Assembly (NCBI GenBank): GCA_027532775.1
Contig: JAPZTO010000008.1
Span: 284,286 to 348,285, forward strand
Origin: Beijerinckiaceae bacterium
GTDB lineage: Bacteria > Pseudomonadota > Alphaproteobacteria > Rhizobiales > Beijerinckiaceae
Direction: 5' to 3'
Length of the DNA: 64,000 bases
Shown: positions 8,207-17,536 of the stretch, piece after piece
How the letters are laid out: the number at the start of each line of letters is the position of its first letter
Position numbering within the stretch: the first letter of the stretch is position 1
Program-made: the position numbers and the translations under genes
Notes under the pieces: generated by a model
Told to the model about the DNA's origin: nothing
What the model saw: only the letters and a program-made list of their open reading frames with translations
Databases searched by the model: none

Positions 8207-9187
8207 TTACGACCACTGGGCCGGAACGAAGCGATAGCCGGCGCCTTCCTTGGCGATGAACCCGGTGGCCGGGAACGAGGCATGGTAGAAGGCGAGGCGA
8301 ATCTTGTCGGCAGCCGCCATGTCGAGGATACGCTTGCGCGTCGCCACGGCCTTGTCGGCGTCCATGTCGAACATGACCTTCCATTCCGGGTTCGCGGCGA
8401 AGAGAACCGGTGTGTTGGTCGTGTCGGCGACATACATCATCTTCGCATTGCCCGAGGCGACGACGAAGGCGGTGTGGCCCGGCGTATGGCCCGAAGCGTC
8501 AACCGTGGTGATGCCGGTAACGATTTCCTGGCCCCACTTGAACTGCTTCACATCCTTGGCGCTCGGCGCGAGCACGCGGCGGACACCCTGGAAGGCACCC
8601 TTCATGGCATCCGGCGCGGCGGCCATGCGGGCGTCGTCCATCCAGAAGGCCCATTCGGCTTCCGGCACCATGATCTCGGCATTCGGATAGACGATTTCGC
8701 CGGCCTTGTTGCGCAGGCCCTGCAGGTGGTCGCCGTGGAAATGGCTGAGAACGACGGTGTCGACCATCGACGGCTCGATGCCCGCCGCTTTCATGGCGGC
8801 AACGGTGCGGCCGTTGGTCGGGCCACCATTGTCGTTGAAGCCGGTATCGATCAGCACCAGCTTCGAGCCGGTGTTGACGAGAACGGCGGTGAAGCTGATC
8901 GTAAGCTTGTCCGTCGGCAGGAAAGCGTCGGCCAGCGTCTTCTGGACGGCTTCCAGCGGCGCATTGCGAACGAAGGATGCGTCGAGCGGCCGGGTGAATT
9001 CACCTTCGTGCAGGGCGATGATCTCGAACTCGCCGAGCTTGTAGCGGTAGAAGGACGGGCTCGGCGCGCCGACGATCGGCGCCTTGGCCATGGCCGGGGT
9101 GCTGACCCCGCGCAGGATTGCCGGGGCGGCAATAAGCGCCGAGCCGGCAAGCGTGGTGGTGGTAAGAACGGAACGGCGGGAAATCAT
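8207..9187 (-). CDS. Tat-exported MBL-fold metallo-hydrolase
   Basis: This encodes 326 residues. The N-terminus 'MISRRSVLTTTTLAGSALI' is a Tat signal with a twin arginine, so the enzyme folds in the cytosol with its metals and acts in the periplasm. The metal-binding HFHGDH motif is at residues 149-154, and further ligands lie in 'ASGHTPGHTAF' and 'YVADTTN'. This is the layout of quorum-quenching lactonase/hydrolase-like MBL proteins, but the substrate is unknown. GGAGGAG lies about 6 bases before the chosen ATG. It is divergent from the chemoreceptor gene and ends in its own terminator. Confidence 0.88.
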   Translation of the reverse strand: MISRRSVLTTTTLAGSALIAAPAILRGVSTPAMAKAPIVGAPSPSFYRYKLGEFEIIALHEGEFTRPLDASFVRNAPLEAVQKTLADAFLPTDKLTISFTAVLVNTGSKLVLIDTGFNDNGGPTNGRTVAAMKAAGIEPSMVDTVVLSHFHGDHLQGLRNKAGEIVYPNAEIMVPEAEWAFWMDDARMAAAPDAMKGAFQGVRRVLAPSAKDVKQFKWGQEIVTGITTVDASGHTPGHTAFVVASGNAKMMYVADTTNTPVLFAANPEWKVMFDMDADKAVATRKRILDMAAADKIRLAFYHASFPATGFIAKEGAGYRFVPAQWS

Positions 9188-9510
9188 GTCGGTCTCCTCC
9201 ATTGTGCCGGGCTGGATCACGCGTCCGCACCGGCTTGAGCATCTGAACAAGAGTGTCCCATAGATCGGGCGGCAGCGTCGATTAGCGACATTCATAGACG
9301 CAAATATTCTTTGCGTGAAAACAAAAAACAGTCGGATCGCCGCGTCCCGTCTTTTTGTCCGGAAAGGCCGGAATCCGCTCGGATTTTCGGCGCATTGCCT
9401 CGGTTTTCGGCAGGTCCGACCAAGCAACAATTCACCACTTCTTCAACAATGCCCGCCATAGTTGCGGCGTTAGTGACGTCGATGGCGCGGTTGCGCTCGA
9501 GGGGGATGGA
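9188..9510. other. divergent promoter region
   Basis: This 323-bp spacer separates the divergent metallo-hydrolase and chemoreceptor genes and holds no supportable gene. ACGCAAA (9299-9305) and TTTGCGT (9311-9317) form a perfect inverted repeat with a 5-base AT centre, a plausible operator or promoter-proximal protein site. Confidence 0.5.
9299..9317. promoter_or_regulatory. 7+7 bp inverted repeat, candidate operator
   Basis: ACGCAAA-TATTC-TTTGCGT is perfectly symmetrical in its arms and lies between two divergent genes. Its geometry suits a dimeric repressor. No regulator can be assigned. Confidence 0.4.
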
Positions 9511-11508
9511 ATGAGTGAGGCCAGAAAAGCCAGCGTTCTGGGGCGATTTGGACGGTCGGTGACCTGGAAAATCGCGTTGATTGCCCTGGGACCGGTGATC
9601 GGGCTGGGGCTGACACTGGCCCTTAACCAGCATGCTGACCAGATCCGCAGCGAAGCGGACCGGGCCTATCAGGTTTCGGTCGAGGAACTGGCGCAGGTCG
9701 ATATCCTCTCCTCGAATCTCTCGCTGATCACGTCTCAGGTTTCCTCCTATCTCGAAAGCCGGACCGACCTTGTCGAGCGCGAGATCCTTGTCGGCATCAC
9801 GGATGCCCAGAAGGCCCTCGACAAGCTGAAGGCCTCGAACGACCAGCAGATGCGGGACAGTGTCGAGAATGCCGAATTGCGGCTGAAGCGCGCGAAGGAT
9901 TCCTTCGGCACGCTGAAGGAAAAGGTCGAGGCGGTGGGCCGGACCAGCAATGACGGCCTGACCGATGATCTCGACAAGATGACCGAGGTGCTCTCGGCCC
10001 TGTTCGACGGCGCGACCTCGACCCATGAGGGCTTCCGCCCGCTGGCCGGTGCCTATGGCGAACTGCGCGGCGTCGAGCTGCGCTACCGCTGGAAGCGCGA
10101 CGACAAGCTGGAAAACCGCATCGAATTCATGCGTTCCGGCCTGATCGAGCGCCTGACCCGGGCCGATTTCGACCGGCCGCAGGCGGATATGCTGCTCGAA
10201 TCCGTGCGCAAGCAGAAGGCAACCTATGATTCCTGGCGGCAGGGCGTGGCGTCGGAGCGCGAGGCGCGCGACGATACTGTCGGCCATGCCAAGCGCGCAT
10301 TGGCCGCGACGGCCGCGATCCGGGACCGGGCCGATGCCCGCCAGGCTGAAGCCCGTCGCCAGAATGCGGCGGCCAACGACCAGGCGGCTCAATGGTCGCT
10401 GATCACGGCGGCTCTTGCGGCGCTGATTTCTGTGGCGATCATCTTCGTGATTGGCCGTGGTATCGGTAAGGCCCTGTCCCGCCTGGCCCTTGCGATGCGC
10501 CGCGTCGCCGATGGCGAGGCCGATGTCGAGATCCCCTACACCACCCGTAAGGACGAGATCGGCGATATGGCCCAGGCGCTCGGCGTCTTCCAGATGTCGA
10601 TTTCCGAACGTGCCGAACTGACGCGGCGTTCCGAGGAGGAGGGCGCGGCCCGTCTCTCGCGGGCCCGCCGGGTCGAGGCGGCGATCAGCGGTTTCGCCTC
10701 CTCGATCGAATCGGCCCTGCAGCACCTGCAATCCTCGGCCGACAAGATGCGCCAGGCGTCGGAAACGCTCGACAACGATTCGCGCGCCCTTACGGCCCAG
10801 GCCGAAGTGGCGGGCAACGCGACGGCCATCGCCTCGCGGGAAGTCTCCTCGGTGGCGGTTGCGGCCGAGCAGCTGTCGAAATCGGTGGATGAAGTCTCCC
10901 GCCAGGCTGTCCGCTCGACCGAGGTCGCCGACCGCGCCGTCCAGCAATCGCATCGGGCGACTTCGATGATGTCGGAACTCGCCGCGGAAGCCGACAAGAT
11001 CGGCGGCGTGGTGGAGTTGATCCGTTCGATTGCCGGCCAGACCAACCTTCTCGCGCTCAACGCGACGATCGAGGCGGCCCGCGCCGGGGAGGCCGGCAAG
11101 GGCTTCGCGGTCGTGGCCAGCGAAGTGAAGGCGCTCGCCAACCAGACGGCGCAGGCAACCGAGGACATCGTCTCGCGGATCAACTCGATCCAGAGCGCCT
11201 CGGGCGATGTCAGCCAGGCGATCGGCCAGATCGGCGGGATCCTCTCCGAGATGAGCGCGATCGCCACGAGCGTCGCCTCGGCGGTCGAGGAGCAATCCAG
11301 CGCGATCGCGACGATCTCGGACAATGTCAACGAAGCGGCACGCAGCTCCGCGGAAGGCGCCTCGGCGATCCGCGATGCCGAGAGCCGGGCGTCGTCCAGC
11401 CGCTCGACCTCGACGGAAGTAGCGCAGGCCGCCCAGACTGTCGCCAGCGAGGCGGTGTCGCTCGAAGGCGTGGTCTCGACCTTCCTCGAGGAAGTGCGCG
11501 CCGCCTGA
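9511..11508 (+). CDS. methyl-accepting chemotaxis protein
   Basis: This encodes 665 residues, an inner-membrane chemoreceptor. TM1 is about residues 19-38, a periplasmic helical sensor of about 260 residues follows, and TM2 is about 300-322. A HAMP linker comes next, then a long cytoplasmic signalling coiled coil whose hairpin tip contains '[20 protein letters not shown]' (about residues 506-525), the CheA/CheW contact signature. The ligand cannot be inferred, and the periplasmic part looks like an all-helical bundle. The ATG chosen is preceded by GAGGGGG. No che genes are adjacent, so it feeds a distant chemosensory array. A strong terminator follows. Confidence 0.93.
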   Translation: MSEARKASVLGRFGRSVTWKIALIALGPVIGLGLTLALNQHADQIRSEADRAYQVSVEELAQVDILSSNLSLITSQVSSYLESRTDLVEREILVGITDAQKALDKLKASNDQQMRDSVENAELRLKRAKDSFGTLKEKVEAVGRTSNDGLTDDLDKMTEVLSALFDGATSTHEGFRPLAGAYGELRGVELRYRWKRDDKLENRIEFMRSGLIERLTRADFDRPQADMLLESVRKQKATYDSWRQGVASEREARDDTVGHAKRALAATAAIRDRADARQAEARRQNAAANDQAAQWSLITAALAALISVAIIFVIGRGIGKALSRLALAMRRVADGEADVEIPYTTRKDEIGDMAQALGVFQMSISERAELTRRSEEEGAARLSRARRVEAAISGFASSIESALQHLQSSADKMRQASETLDNDSRALTAQAEVAGNATAIASREVSSVAVAAEQLSKSVDEVSRQAVRSTEVADRAVQQSHRATSMMSELAAEADKIGGVVELIRSIAGQTNLLALNATIEAARAGEAGKGFAVVASEVKALANQTAQATEDIVSRINSIQSASGDVSQAIGQIGGILSEMSAIATSVASAVEEQSSAIATISDNVNEAARSSAEGASAIRDAESRASSSRSTSTEVAQAAQTVASEAVSLEGVVSTFLEEVRAA

Positions 11509-11552
11509 TCCGGGCGGCGGGCCGCAAGGCCACGCGAGGAACACAGAATCAG

Positions 11553-11581
11553 AAGGCCGCCGGCAAACCCGGCGGCCTTTT
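11553..11581 (+). terminator. rho-independent terminator after the chemoreceptor gene
   Basis: GGCCGCCGG (11555-11563) pairs with CCGGCGGCC (11569-11577) around a 5-base loop, with TTTT following on the plus strand. Confidence 0.88.
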
Positions 11582-11629
11582 CCATGCGCGGCGGCCTTAA
11601 CCTTGCGCGGCTTGCGGCTGTTGATCCGG

Positions 11630-12649
11630 CTACCGGATGGGCGGTGCGTAGAGGATACCGCCCTCGGTCCAGAGCTGGTTCAGCCCGCGCGGAATGCCGA
11701 GGCGGGACTTGCTGCCGACATTGCGATCGTAGATCTCGCCGTAATTCCCGACAGCCGCGACGGCCCGTGCCGCCCAATCCGCCGTCACGCCGAGCTTGGG
11801 CCCGAGATCGGCGCCATCAACCCCGACAAAACGGCGGACATCCGGCTTGGTGGAGCGCTTTGCCTCGGTGACGTTGGAACTCGTCACGCCCAGTTCCTCC
11901 GCATTGATCAGGGCGAAATTGACCCAGCGGACCAAAGTGTACCAGCGGACATCATCGTTCCGGACGACAGGACCGAGCGGTTCCTTGCTGACGATATCCG
12001 GCAGGATGACGGCCTCGCTGGCGCGGGCCAGCCGGAGGCGTTCCGCGAACAGGCCGGAATTGTCGGCGGTCATCACGTCGCATTCGCCGGTCTCGAAGCC
12101 GCGCAGGGTGGAAGGACCATCCGGGAAGGTCTTCAGTTCGGCGGTGATCGAGTTCGTCGAGAAGAATTCGCTCGCTCCCTGCGCATTCGTCGTCCCGGCC
12201 TGGACGCAGACCCGCGTCCTGTTCAGTTCGAGCGCGCTGACGGCCTTGTTGTCGCGCCGGATCATGAAGCCCTGGCCGTCATAGAAATTGACGCCCGCGA
12301 AGAGCAGGCCGAGCCCGGCCTCGCGCTCGAGGGTCCAGGTGGAGTTGCGGGACAGGATGTCGATCTTCCCCGCCTTCAGGGCATCGAACCGATCCAGCGC
12401 CGAGAGCGGCTGGAATGTCACCTTCTTCGGATCATCGAAGATCACAGCGGCGAGGGCGCGGCAGAAATCGACATCGAAGCCGGTCCAGCTGCCATCCGGC
12501 TTCTGCTCGGAAAAACCCAGCAGCCCCATGCTGACGCCGCAGACGAGATTGCCGCGCTTGCGGACCTCGTCCAGCGTGCCGGAGAAAGCCGGCAACGTCG
12601 CCGCGAAAAGGGTGCCTGCAAGGGCGAAGGCACGGAAACCGATGGGCAT
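11630..12649 (-). CDS. amino-acid ABC transporter periplasmic binding protein (AapJ-like)
   Basis: This encodes 339 residues with a cleavable signal peptide (about residues 1-23, ending in PAFSG). The mature protein matches the polar amino-acid SBP family: 'RKRGNLVCGVSMGLLGFS', 'FDVDFCRALAAVIF', 'DILSRNSTWTLEREAGLG' and 'RRFVGVDGADLGPKLG' are typical of AapJ/BztA general L-amino-acid binding proteins. No permease or ATPase genes are adjacent, so it is an orphan SBP. It lies 12 bases downstream of the L,D-transpeptidase gene and is the third gene of a tight minus-strand operon. Confidence 0.88.
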   Translation of the reverse strand: MPIGFRAFALAGTLFAATLPAFSGTLDEVRKRGNLVCGVSMGLLGFSEQKPDGSWTGFDVDFCRALAAVIFDDPKKVTFQPLSALDRFDALKAGKIDILSRNSTWTLEREAGLGLLFAGVNFYDGQGFMIRRDNKAVSALELNRTRVCVQAGTTNAQGASEFFSTNSITAELKTFPDGPSTLRGFETGECDVMTADNSGLFAERLRLARASEAVILPDIVSKEPLGPVVRNDDVRWYTLVRWVNFALINAEELGVTSSNVTEAKRSTKPDVRRFVGVDGADLGPKLGVTADWAARAVAAVGNYGEIYDRNVGSKSRLGIPRGLNQLWTEGGILYAPPIR

Positions 12650-12661
12650 GGCCGACCTCCT

Positions 12662-13324
12662 TCAGATGCTCGCGCCGTGGCGGATGATGACCTTCGCACC
12701 CACGGCAATGCGCTCGAAAAGGTCGATCACGTCGCCGTTGGCCAACCGGAAACAGCCGGAAGAGACTGCATGGCCGATCGTCTCCGGCTGGTTGGTGCCG
12801 TGGATCCGGTAGACGGTAGAACCGAGATAGAGCGCGCGGGCCCCCATCGGATTGCCGGGCCCGCCCGCCATGAAGCGGGGCAGGTAGGGCTGGCGCGCGA
12901 TCATTTCCGGCGGCGGGGTCCAGTCCGGCCATTCCGCCTTTCGCGAGACCCGGACGAGCCCTGACCACTGGAAGCCTTCGCGCCCGACGCCGATGCCGTA
13001 GCGCAAGGCGCGGTTATTGCCCTGGACCACATAGAGGAAGCGCTCGCTGGTATGGATGACGATGGTGCCGGGCGGCTCGCTGCTCCGGAAGAACACGAAC
13101 TGGCGCGCGAAGGGGCCGTCCTCGACGATCTGCTCCGCCGTGGCCACCCGGCCGGGTTCATCACCGATCTCCATGGAGATCGGGATGGCCTGCTGGCGGC
13201 TATTCGCCGCACCCGAAAACGCCAGTACGACAAGGCCCGCGAGGACGACACCCGTACCGCGACGGGTTGTCACGGCCAGACCGCCAAGGCGGGAACGGCA
13301 GAAGAGGGCGCGGCGGGGTGTCAT
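12662..13324 (-). CDS. L,D-transpeptidase (YkuD domain)
   Basis: This encodes 220 residues with an N-terminal membrane or signal segment (about 23-40). The YkuD catalytic signature is complete: HGTN at 175-178, H185 and the nucleophile C191 in 'HAVSSGCFRL'. These periplasmic enzymes make 3-3 cross-links in peptidoglycan or attach outer-membrane proteins to it. GGAGAA lies just before the ATG. It is the middle gene of a three-gene operon, 15 bases after the lipoprotein gene. The 'NPMGARALYLG' segment is also typical of the family. Confidence 0.93.
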   Translation of the reverse strand: MTPRRALFCRSRLGGLAVTTRRGTGVVLAGLVVLAFSGAANSRQQAIPISMEIGDEPGRVATAEQIVEDGPFARQFVFFRSSEPPGTIVIHTSERFLYVVQGNNRALRYGIGVGREGFQWSGLVRVSRKAEWPDWTPPPEMIARQPYLPRFMAGGPGNPMGARALYLGSTVYRIHGTNQPETIGHAVSSGCFRLANGDVIDLFERIAVGAKVIIRHGASI

Positions 13325-13339
13325 GGTTCTCCCTGTCGA

Positions 13340-13828
13340 TCAGCCGGGGCAGCGGACATAGATGAAGGTGCCGTAACGGCCATGCACTTCGGGGTCGACG
13401 AAGCGCATGATCATTTCCCGGTCGGTCACCGACAGGATCTCGCGATCCTGCCATTCGCCGGGCGGCGCCTCGGGACCGAGATAGGTCTTGCCGTCCGAGC
13501 CGCCCTTGATGCGCAATTCATACAGCTTGGCGTCATCGGCCAGATGCATCATCACACCATCGGACGGGCCTTTCGCGATGATATAGGGCAGGCGGCATTG
13601 CGCACGGGCCTGGGCCTCGACGCGCTTGCGGTCCTTTTCGTCGCGGTAGGAGGCAACGCCCCATTTCCCGATGAGCTGTTCGTTCCGGATCGTGGCCGGT
13701 CGCTCGGTCAGTGCGCCGGGCGTGACGACCCCCTCGTCGATCGTCGTACCGCAGCCACCGAGCAGCAGGACCAGAATCGCCGGAATTCCGACGCGGATCA
13801 GCAAGGCAGGATACGCGGAAACCATCAT
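13340..13828 (-). CDS. small lipoprotein of unknown function
   Basis: This encodes 162 residues. A hydrophobic segment ends in the lipobox 'LLLGGC' (about residues 21-26), so the mature protein should be lipid-anchored at C26. The mature part has three further cysteines-poor, charged segments including 'IRNEQLIGKWGVASYRDEKD', and no catalytic motif is recognised. It is the first gene of the operon with an L,D-transpeptidase, so an envelope role is reasonable. Two adjacent ATG codons are possible starts. The first was kept. Confidence 0.75.
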   Translation of the reverse strand: MMVSAYPALLIRVGIPAILVLLLGGCGTTIDEGVVTPGALTERPATIRNEQLIGKWGVASYRDEKDRKRVEAQARAQCRLPYIIAKGPSDGVMMHLADDAKLYELRIKGGSDGKTYLGPEAPPGEWQDREILSVTDREMIMRFVDPEVHGRYGTFIYVRCPG

Positions 13829-14133
13829 GCTTCACCCTCAGGAAGCCGAAGGGTAAAACAGCTTCGAAAGGCCGGCAAGTCGCGTTGATCACGCGGTTTT
13901 CGGCGAAGATCGGGCGTTCCGGAAGAACGTGTTGCCGCGCCGGGCGGTTGGTGCTATGTAAGTTGCATCGAGTTTCGGCCGAATGACTTTGCTACTGCGG
14001 ATCTGGATCCGCCTTGGCTGATGACCTCCTCCTAGAACATCGATATCAGCAGCGCGTGCCGCCAGCCTCTCCGGTTTGCGTTCCTGCGCCGTCAGCCAGA
14101 CTACGTACTCAAACTGATCCAAAGGGACTTCCC
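13829..14133. other. divergent promoter region and long cold-shock leader
   Basis: This 305-bp stretch lies between the lipoprotein operon and the cold-shock gene. No gene is supported. The part proximal to the cold-shock gene is probably a long 5' UTR, as is usual for csp genes, whose leaders fold differently at low temperature. I could not delimit a promoter. Confidence 0.5.
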
Positions 14134-14346
14134 ATGCAGAACGGAACCGTGAAGTGGTTCAACGCCCAAAAGGGCTTTGGTTTCATCCAGCCGAGCAACG
14201 GCGGCACCGACGTCTTCGTCCATATCAGCGCTGTCGAGCGCTCGGGCCTCAGCGGCCTGAACGAAGGCCAGAAGGTGTCGTTCGAGGTCGTTGCCGATCG
14301 CCGCAGCGGCAAGTCCGCCGCCGATCGCCTCCAGATCATCGGCTGA
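14134..14346 (+). CDS. cspA: cold-shock protein (CspA family)
   Basis: This encodes 70 residues, one OB-fold cold-shock domain that binds single-stranded RNA and DNA and melts mRNA structure. Both RNA-binding motifs are present: RNP1 'KGFGFI' and RNP2 'VFVHIS'. The start MQNGTVKWF is the conserved family N-terminus, with AAAGGGA about 8 bases upstream. The in-frame extension further upstream is leader. It is followed by the S21 gene about 100 bases on. Confidence 0.96.
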   Translation: MQNGTVKWFNAQKGFGFIQPSNGGTDVFVHISAVERSGLSGLNEGQKVSFEVVADRRSGKSAADRLQIIG

Positions 14347-14448
14347 ACCTGATTGCCGGGTTTCGACCCGGCATTGTGACCCCGGCGCGCCGCCCGTTCA
14401 TTCGGGCTGGCGCGCCTTTCCCTATCGGCCGATGCCGGGAGATGGCTT

Positions 14449-14715
14449 TTGCAAGTTCTTGTCCGTGACAACAATATCGAGCAGGCGCTGCGCGTCCTGA
14501 AGAAGAAGATGCAGCGCGAAGGCGTTTTCCGCGAAATGCGGCAGCGCAAGGCCTACGAGAAGCCGTCCGAGCGCAAGACGCGTGAAAAGGGCGAAGCGGT
14601 TCGTCGCGCCCGCAAGGCCCAGCGCAAGCAGATGCAGCGCGAAGGCCTGCTGCCGATGCCGAAGGCCAAGCCGCGCGTTGCCGGCCCGGGCCGCGGCGCG
14701 CCGCGCACGGCCTGA
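14449..14715 (+). CDS. rpsU: 30S ribosomal protein S21
   Basis: This encodes 88 residues, with the S21 core '[20 protein letters not shown]' followed by a very basic tail. S21 binds near the anti-Shine-Dalgarno end of 16S rRNA and supports initiation. The start is TTG (reading M-Q-V-L-V), with GGGAGA upstream, because no ATG or GTG gives the conserved N-terminus. The arginine/lysine-rich C-terminal extension is normal for alphaproteobacteria. The cold-shock gene directly upstream is a common neighbour. Confidence 0.95.
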   Translation: MQVLVRDNNIEQALRVLKKKMQREGVFREMRQRKAYEKPSERKTREKGEAVRRARKAQRKQMQREGLLPMPKAKPRVAGPGRGAPRTA

Positions 14716-14890
14716 TCTCCCCTCCGAATTTGCCGTGAAGCCGGCCGGTGCCCTGCGCCAGCCGGCTTTCGTGTGTCCTGACGAACCGTCAGCCCTCTTT
14801 CTGTCGGCCCTCTTTGCGCCAGATCAGTGCGGCATGCCTGCCAATCCGGCAGGGTCCTCCCAGCCATTGTTTCAGGGAGGAGTTTCCACC

Positions 14891-15739
14891 ATGCCGACAG
14901 CCAAATCACTGACATCGGTCCATTGCATCATCCGGGTTGCCGAAGAGGCGAAGTCCGCCGCGCTGTCTGCCAGCGCCAAGCTTGCCGAAAGCACCGGTGC
15001 CTATCTCGGCGTCACCGTCATCACGCCCAAGGCCCATGTCCCGTTCTCGCTGCTGGGCTCGTCCTATGTGGCGCCGATGATGGCCGACCTCAACCAGCGC
15101 GCGCTGACCGAGGGCGAGAAGCTCATCGTCGAGGCCAAGGCGCAGATCGCCGCTGCCGGGCTTTCGGCGCATGTCGAGATGACGCATGACCTGCTCGAGG
15201 AAGCCGCGGCCCGCGCCGTCCGGCAGGCGCGTGCGACCGACCTGATCATTGTCGACCAGCCCAAGGCGGTTCTCGATGTCACCGGGCTTATCCTGGAGGA
15301 GGCGCTGTTCCGCTCCGGCCGGCCGATCCTCGTCGCTTCGCCCCGGGCCACAGCCAGGGGGGCCTTCCAGCGCGCCGTGATCGGTTGGGATGGCTCGCCC
15401 CATGCCGCCCGCGCTGTCAGCGACATGGCGCAGCTTTTCCCGGGCATCACGCAGGCGGATATCGTGGTCGTTTCCGGCGAGAAGCCGCTCGAACGGATGC
15501 TACCCGGCGCCGATCTCGCGCATCATCTCGCCCGCAAGGGGATCGAGACGAAGCTGGTCGAGAAGACGGTAGTGGGCGAATCGGTCGGTGCCGTGCTGGA
15601 CCGGCATGCCGTGGAAACCGGCGCCGATCTCCTCGTCATGGGCGGGTTCGGGCATTCCCGGATCAAGGAATTCCTGTTCGGCGGCGTGACCGTTGAGTTG
15701 ACCCAGAGCGCCCATGTCCCGCTGCTGATGGCCTATTGA
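14891..15739 (+). CDS. universal stress protein with two UspA domains
   Basis: This encodes 282 residues in two tandem Usp folds, about 8-140 and 155-282. The second has the ATP-binding-type signature 'LLVMGGFGHSRIKEFLFGG'. The first is degenerate and lacks a clear G-2x-G-9x-G. Family members modulate stress survival and bind nucleotides. AGGGAGGAG precedes the ATG. The gene is followed by a good terminator and is monocistronic. Confidence 0.9.
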   Translation: MPTAKSLTSVHCIIRVAEEAKSAALSASAKLAESTGAYLGVTVITPKAHVPFSLLGSSYVAPMMADLNQRALTEGEKLIVEAKAQIAAAGLSAHVEMTHDLLEEAAARAVRQARATDLIIVDQPKAVLDVTGLILEEALFRSGRPILVASPRATARGAFQRAVIGWDGSPHAARAVSDMAQLFPGITQADIVVVSGEKPLERMLPGADLAHHLARKGIETKLVEKTVVGESVGAVLDRHAVETGADLLVMGGFGHSRIKEFLFGGVTVELTQSAHVPLLMAY

Positions 15740-15780
15740 AGGTCTGGCCTTTTGAAGGCTGCAGCGATCCCTGTCCCTGC

Positions 15781-15811
15781 AAGGGCCGCCAAGGGGCGGC
15801 CCTTTCTTTTT
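15781..15811 (+). terminator. rho-independent terminator after the usp gene
   Basis: AAGGGCCGCC (15781-15790) pairs with GGCGGCCCTT (15795-15804) around a 4-base loop and is followed by TCTTTTT. Confidence 0.88.
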
Positions 15812-15845
15812 CATCAATCCAAACAGCTTCCTGGTGGCCCGGCTC

Positions 15846-17111
15846 TTACGCCGCATTCGGCCGGGCGGTGACCAGCGCGCCGACGGCATCCGCCGTGGCG
15901 GCGGAGAGCGTCCAGCCGAGATGGCCATGGCCGGTATTGTAGAAGACGCGCGGGTTCCGGCCGCGCATGACGCGGGGCATCATGTCCGGCATCATCGGGC
16001 GGAGGCCGGCCCAGGGCACGCTCTGGCGCGTGCTCATGCCGGGGAAATGCACCCGGCACCAGGCGATGAGCGGGGCGATGCGGGCTGCGCGGATATCGCG
16101 GTTATAGCCGTTGAACTCGGCGGTGCCCGCCACGCGGAACCGCGTCGGACCGAGGCGGCTCGTCACGATCTTGGCCTTGTCGTCAAGCAGGCTGACCCAT
16201 GGCGCAGCCTCCTGGTCAGCCTTCTCGGTCAGGCTGACGGTGATCGAATAGCCCTTCACCGGGTAGACATTGACGCGGTCCCCGAAGCCGCTGGCAATCG
16301 CGCGCGACATGACGCCACCACAGACGATGACCTTGTCGAAGGTCTCGACCTGTTCGGGATGCAGGCTGCCATCGAGGGTCGGCTCGGTCGAGCGGGTGAC
16401 GAGCGTCACATCATTCCCGCCCGCGGCGGTCGAGGGGATTTCGGTCGAGAAGCGCATCGACACGCCCTGCCGCTCGCAGGCCTTGGCGAGGCCGATCGTG
16501 AATTTGTGGATGTCGCCGGTGAAATCCGACGGGGTGTAGAAGCCGCCGTAATAGTCACCGCGCAGGGCCGGCTCGATCGATTTGATCTCTGACGGCGTCA
16601 CGGCGCGGCGCTCGAGCCCGCCTCTGGCGAGGAGCGTGCTGACGCGGGCGGCGGCGTCGAAATCCTTCTTCGTTTCGTAGAAATGCAGGATACCGCGGGT
16701 CTCGCAGTCGAAATCGATGCCTTCGGCATCAGCCATCGCCTTGAGATAGGCCCGGGCCTCGATGGCGAGACGCGCCGTGGTGACGGTGTTCTGCTCGTAT
16801 TTCGGGATCGATGCGATGAATTCGCCCATCCAGGAAATCTTGTGCCATGAGGGTTTCGGGTTCACCAGCAGCGGCGCGCCGGGCTCCATCATCCATTTGA
16901 TGCCCTTGAGCACCGTTGCCCAGCTGTTCCAGACCTCGGCATTCGAGGCCGAGAGCTGGCCGCCATTGGCGAAGGAGGTTTCCATCGCCGCGTAGGGCTG
17001 GCGATCGAAGACGGTCACGCGGCAGCCGCGCTTCATGAGGGAATAGGCCGTGGTAATGCCGGTAATGCCGGCGCCGATCACGGCGACGGATTCAGGATGG
17101 GAAGCAGACAT
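15846..17111 (-). CDS. dadA: D-amino-acid dehydrogenase (DadA family)
   Basis: This encodes 421 residues, an FAD-dependent oxidoreductase that deaminates D-amino acids (and in some relatives glycine) to keto acids, passing electrons to quinones. The dinucleotide motif GAGITG is at residues 13-18, and 'VYPVKGYSITV', 'HGHLGWTLSAATA' and 'WAGLRPMMPD' are DadA signatures. The length equals that of E. coli DadA-type enzymes. A tandem glycine riboswitch ends about 44 bases upstream, so expression is predicted to respond to glycine, implying glycine or a related amino acid as substrate or end product. Confidence 0.93.
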   Translation of the reverse strand: MSASHPESVAVIGAGITGITTAYSLMKRGCRVTVFDRQPYAAMETSFANGGQLSASNAEVWNSWATVLKGIKWMMEPGAPLLVNPKPSWHKISWMGEFIASIPKYEQNTVTTARLAIEARAYLKAMADAEGIDFDCETRGILHFYETKKDFDAAARVSTLLARGGLERRAVTPSEIKSIEPALRGDYYGGFYTPSDFTGDIHKFTIGLAKACERQGVSMRFSTEIPSTAAGGNDVTLVTRSTEPTLDGSLHPEQVETFDKVIVCGGVMSRAIASGFGDRVNVYPVKGYSITVSLTEKADQEAAPWVSLLDDKAKIVTSRLGPTRFRVAGTAEFNGYNRDIRAARIAPLIAWCRVHFPGMSTRQSVPWAGLRPMMPDMMPRVMRGRNPRVFYNTGHGHLGWTLSAATADAVGALVTARPNAA

Positions 17112-17154
17112 GACAATGGCTCCTTGAGCCCGCGCACACGGCGCGAGGCAGAGC

Positions 17155-17340
17155 CCCCTCTGTCATTGGCCTGAGAGCATCACCGGCCCTGTTCGTCAGG
17201 GTGCCGGCTTACACCATCGGCGGGAGCGGCAGCTCCACTTTTCAGAGTCAAATCCAATGTGCGGTTCTGGGGCCTGAGAGTTTCCGGGGCGGTTGCTCCT
17301 TCGGCGCCAACCGGCGAACCGGCTGAACTCTTCCGCGAGC
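17155..17340 (-). promoter_or_regulatory. tandem glycine riboswitch upstream of dadA
   Basis: On the minus strand two glycine aptamers lie in series. Aptamer 1 has the conserved GCCGAAGGAGCAACC (complement of 17291-17305) and CTCTCAGG (17273-17280). Aptamer 2 has CGATGGTGTAAGCCGG (17204-17219), CTCTCAGG (17170-17177) and GACAGAGG (17157-17164). These are the invariant blocks of the gcvT-type glycine-binding RNA. The element lies entirely between the promoter side and the dadA start at 17111. Whether it works by termination or by masking the ribosome site was not resolved. Confidence 0.88.
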
Positions 17341-17536
17341 CGATGCCTAGCAGACGCAGCGGCGGCGTCAAGGTTTTGTGCCGGGATGGGCGATCCGGGC
17401 ATTGGTCCCGCCGCCTGCTCTTCTCGCCGCCACTTGCCGGATGCGGCCGGAAAACCTCTGGCTGGCTCTTTCCGCGCCGGCGCGCGCGCCTTAGGACGTA
17501 TGCGCATCCGTGGGAGCGTACGAGGCAGATCGGTTC

